From: Paramacrobiotus metropolitanus
Lineage: Eukaryota > Tardigrada > Eutardigrada > Parachela > Macrobiotidae
Assembly: GCF_019649055.1 (NCBI RefSeq)
Contig: NW_026570231.1
Location: 1,240,001-1,304,000 of the forward strand
Length of the DNA: 64,000 nt
Reading direction: 5' to 3'
The translations under genes were made by a program, and so were the position numbers. Shown in pieces: positions 61,501 through 64,000 of this stretch (its first letter is position 1; each line of letters starts with the position of its first letter). A model generated the notes under the pieces. It did not search any database. It was not told where the DNA came from and saw nothing but the letters and a program-made list of their open reading frames with translations.

Positions 61501-62448
61501 TGTGGTAAAATCTAAAAGGAAATTTTTTTAAAATAAACTGCGATTTAATCATTTACTCATAACATATTTATAACTTTCAATAACGCGGAAATGGTGTCTT
61601 CTGGAACCGGATTTTGCAAGTAAATTTCACACAAACAAACTCAAAAAAGGATGAGTTCGTGCAAACGGAAAAGCAAATACGCGCTATCTTCAAGGAGGGC
61701 ACATATCCTGATTGCAAAATAAACTGCGACTTAATCATTTACACTGTACACATAACATATTTATTATTCTAACTTTCAATAATGCGGAAATGGTTTTCAT
61801 AATTTACAAATACACATTCGCAATGAAAATGAACATAACTGCAATTTAACGAATAAAGCAGGAATAAGAAATGCCGACCACAAAATCTAATATTACTCGA
61901 GTAACACGCGAAAAGTATTTCATATTGAAAAGTCATAACTGCACTAACCTTATAACACACAAGCATACGAGGCAATAGCCGCTGCCAAACATTCATCAAT
62001 CGCCACAGTGTGAAGTGTGAACTAACCTGCGGTGGGCCAATTAATATATGCACAATTAGTCCAATTAGGATGAGCAGCGAAATTATCGCACATGCAGCCA
62101 GAATATTTCCTAGCCCGTGGAGATCTGAGGCGGTAATGCCGAAGAGTGTCAACAGGATTTTATCGGTCCGAGATCCCGGTTTGATATTCAGAGCGTCTCC
62201 GTCGTAAGAGCTGCTGAAATGTCCGACGGTGGAGGAGAACACAGCGTGCGGAGTGTCCGGATCCAAAGAAACTTCTTCCAGGCCTACTGAATATCGAGGC
62301 CCACCCAGAACATCGTGGTTAGTCAGGATTTGCCGTTCCGTCTTAGAATTAGATTCCGCCTACATTCACACTCCATCTTTATCGTCATCACTCACATTTA
62401 ATATAGATTCTTTTAACTTTACTGTAATATTCACTCATTACTAACCAT
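58542..62448 (-). CDS. Gamma-glutamyltransferase, type II membrane enzyme (648 aa)
   Basis: Fourteen coding exons: 62446-62448 (ATG only), 62027-62359, 61360-61511, 61154-61293, 60976-61092, 60713-60915, 60568-60655, 60376-60506, 60233-60321, 60027-60179, 59817-59922, 59139-59270, 58954-59083, 58542-58711. The enzyme cleaves extracellular glutathione; it self-processes at a Thr that becomes the nucleophile, here Thr453 in GTSHISVV. Other hallmarks: GAVATDVKQCSDIG, DAAIAAAFCIQVVNPQSSGIGGG, DFRETGPA, PPPSSGPAFILALNILEGFN, GIVLNDELGDF and PLSSMVPT. A cytosolic tail of about 86 residues precedes the membrane anchor (about 87-108), much longer than in vertebrate GGT1. The intron after exon 9 is about 53 bp. 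The gene is head to head with COA6. Confidence 0.93.
59359..59453 (-). tRNA. tRNA-Asn (anticodon GTT) with a 21-nt intron
   Basis: On the minus strand the acceptor stem GCTCTTG (59453 downward) pairs with CAGGAGC next to discriminator G at 59359. The D arm (GGCGCAACCGGTTAGCGC) and the T arm (GGTTCGAATCC) match eukaryotic tRNA-Asn. The anticodon GTT is at 59417-59419. A 21-nt intron (59395-59415) sits after position 37, the usual site. Removing it gives CTGTTAACCGAA, the standard anticodon arm. Internal A and B boxes are intact. It lies within the GGT intron 59271-59816, on the same strand. Confidence 0.95.
61530..61800. repeat. Imperfect duplication in a GGT intron
   Basis: AATAAACTGCGATTTAATCA and the following text through TTTCAATAACGCGGAAATGG (about 61530-61594) recur at about 61719-61793 (AATAAACTGCGACTTAATCA … TTTCAATAATGCGGAAATGG) with small insertions. 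This is a local intron duplication of about 70 bp. Confidence 0.6.
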
Positions 62449-63122
62449 CTCGGAATGTATCAGCAGTCAGCACTGCCTGCGTCCGTGCAGCAAGCAGCAG
62501 ACGGGTGAATCTTCGTTATTCCGCAGTCTCTACTCGTCAAGCATGGACGGTGTTAGGGTTAAGGCTCTCGAGCTACAGTTCGTTCGCAAGCTTTAATCGT
62601 TTAGCTGACGCCAAAAACATCAGGACCAAAGCCACGTTACAGTTACTTAATAAAATGGTAAAGTAAAGACTGTAAAGGTAAACAATAAATTATAAAACTA
62701 AACATTTTATGAAAACAACATAAACGCAAGACCTATTCCGTGAGGCGGTTACTTACTACTGAGACGAAGCAGCTAGCTTGCTTTCAAACTGTAGGGCCTG
62801 CCAACATACCGCGATCCGGAAATGCATGAGTGTTCCCGCTGTTCCGTGTTTTTACTCGAGTCTTGCGCGTTTTTTTATTTTTTGCAATTTTGCTTACAGT
62901 TTTACTTTTGGTTGATCTTATTTTCGTTGATTTCGTTGTACGAACCGTTGGCCAACATACAGTATCAATTTTGGGTTCCTTTACCAGTACATCTGTGAAT
63001 TTGCGGTTTTGCAGCAGCTTTTGAAATACTAAATACTTCGTGTACGTATTTCAATAACTCTGTCTCTTGAATTTTCGTCGGGAAGATTTCCGTTTTATTT
63101 ATCGGACTATTCGGACTACAAC
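62449..63122. promoter_or_regulatory. Head-to-head upstream region of GGT and COA6
   Basis: 674 bp between divergent start codons, likely both promoters and 5' UTRs. A hydrophobic frame at 62830-63024 lacks an ATG and is not supported as a gene. Confidence 0.4.
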
Positions 63123-63860
63123 ATGACTAGTGCCGACAACGCTCCTGCACCAACTAAGCAAGAAAGGAAGGTTTGCTGGGATTCACGGGATAAATATTGG
63201 CAGTGCATGGACGAACATGGAGATGAGTCAAAATGTAAAGCTCTCCGGGATAGCTACGAACAAGCATGTCCTGCGCAATGGGTAAGTACTGTAAGTTTGC
63301 AGCCTCCCGTAAAGCGATACATCCCTTATAGTGTGGTATTAACCGTCAAGGCGACCGTACGTCTTCTGCTCACAGTACTAAGTCTTTGTAATCGTAAACT
63401 ATATCCTGCGAAGTGCGGACCTACGCATATAGTATTTACGATTAATTAAACACAATTTCACATATCTCGTAACATTATAAGCTGAAAGCGTTCCGTTACT
63501 TGTGCTCAATATGCTCGGGTGCCTTTGTCGGCACAAATTCATATATCGTAAGTGGCACATATGTGACAGATTTATGATTTTTGGAATTTAAGTTTAAACT
63601 AAATTACTGCCTCTGCGTCTTTGTTGTAGAATTTGTTTGAATGGTAGCATAATAGTGCGCTCGTATGTAGCTGGAGGGCTTACATTTTTCTCATCCAGGT
63701 AAAACACTTTGACCGGAAGTACGTTTATAACCAGTACAAGAAAAAGATTGAAGAAGAAGGATACGAACCGGTAACGAGCGAAAAAGTCGGGAACGCTAGC
63801 AAAGCAGCAACTTCGGCAACCGGCGCAAAATTATCTCCACAGAAAGTTGAAGGGAAATAA
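63123..63860 (+). CDS. COA6: Cytochrome c oxidase assembly factor 6
   Basis: Two phase-0 exons, 63123-63281 and 63699-63860, encode 106 residues. COA6 is an intermembrane-space protein that helps deliver copper to COX2. The CHCH-type cysteines are spaced CX9C (Cys18/Cys28, in CWDSRDKYWQC) and CX10C (Cys38/Cys49, in CKALRDSYEQAC), the spacing that marks COA6. These are followed by PAQWVKHFDRKYVYNQYKKK. The C-terminal tail (KVGNASKAATSATGAKL) is longer than in human COA6. The ATG at 63123 follows CTACAAC. The donor is GTAAGT. Confidence 0.95.
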
Positions 63861-64000
63861 TTTCTACATTGTTTTAAGTATCTGCGTCAGTGTGATAGTG
63901 CATTTGGAATACCGGCGGGAGTGGGAGTTTTAATATTTACTACTACAGTAGATGACATGCGTGTGCGAGTGCTTTGCTTTCAACGTCGAGTCATCTTTTA

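Noticed and set aside
62830-63024. Hydrophobic 64-codon frame upstream of COA6
   Set aside because: No ATG start, lies in the divergent promoter region; chance T-rich sequence.

Overview
This window comes from the nuclear genome of an animal, probably a small compact-genome invertebrate. The protein-coding genes carry many short GT-AG introns (often 50-150 bp). Both strands are densely used, and the gene set is metazoan: SDAD1, TIMM9, MRPL14, MAP1D, COA6, an FBXO31-like F-box protein, a SAXO axonemal protein and a membrane gamma-glutamyltransferase. I cannot name the phylum from sequence alone. The gene models below were built by hand: each exon was joined at GT-AG sites (one GC-AG) with matching phase, and the recognised proteins come out at family-typical lengths.

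Layout. 0-6.3 kb: acireductone dioxygenase (-), then about 4 kb of repeat-rich non-coding DNA (a perfect hairpin and a cluster of GTCGAC palindromes), then an unassigned probable mitochondrial single-pass protein (+). 6.7-13 kb: a 19-exon SDAD1 ribosome-biogenesis gene (-), head to head with a second unassigned small membrane protein (+). 13.8-19 kb: an intronless ankyrin-like protein ending in a CaaX box, then a 3.06-kb Mutator-like DNA transposon with a perfect 9-bp target duplication. 19.2-20.6 kb: TIMM9 (-) and MRPL14 (+), head to head. 20.9-31.6 kb: two divergently transcribed paralogues with an unusual tandem-PHD plus SAM architecture, separated by 5.2 kb of gene-poor DNA. 32.6-38.5 kb: a protein with ten C2H2 fingers in five pairs (-). 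40.4-46.7 kb: an eIF4A/DEAD-box relative (+) whose catalytic motifs are nearly all lost, converging on mitochondrial methionine aminopeptidase (-). 49.3-52.2 kb: FBXO31-like gene (+). 52.9-58.3 kb: a possible ciliary gene and a SAXO gene (both -). 58.5-62.4 kb: gamma-glutamyltransferase (-) with an intron-containing tRNA-Asn gene inside one intron. 63.1-63.9 kb: COA6 (+).

The genes do not form one pathway. Several are mitochondrial (TIMM9, MRPL14, MAP1D, COA6, plus one or two unassigned membrane proteins). Two neighbouring genes look axonemal. Two paralogues look like chromatin readers. The most novel items are the degenerate eIF4A-like protein with a 239-residue N-terminal extension, the PHD-PHD-SAM pair, the CX4C/HX4H paired-finger protein built entirely of phase-0 exons, the CaaX-tailed ankyrin protein, and the Mutator-like element.
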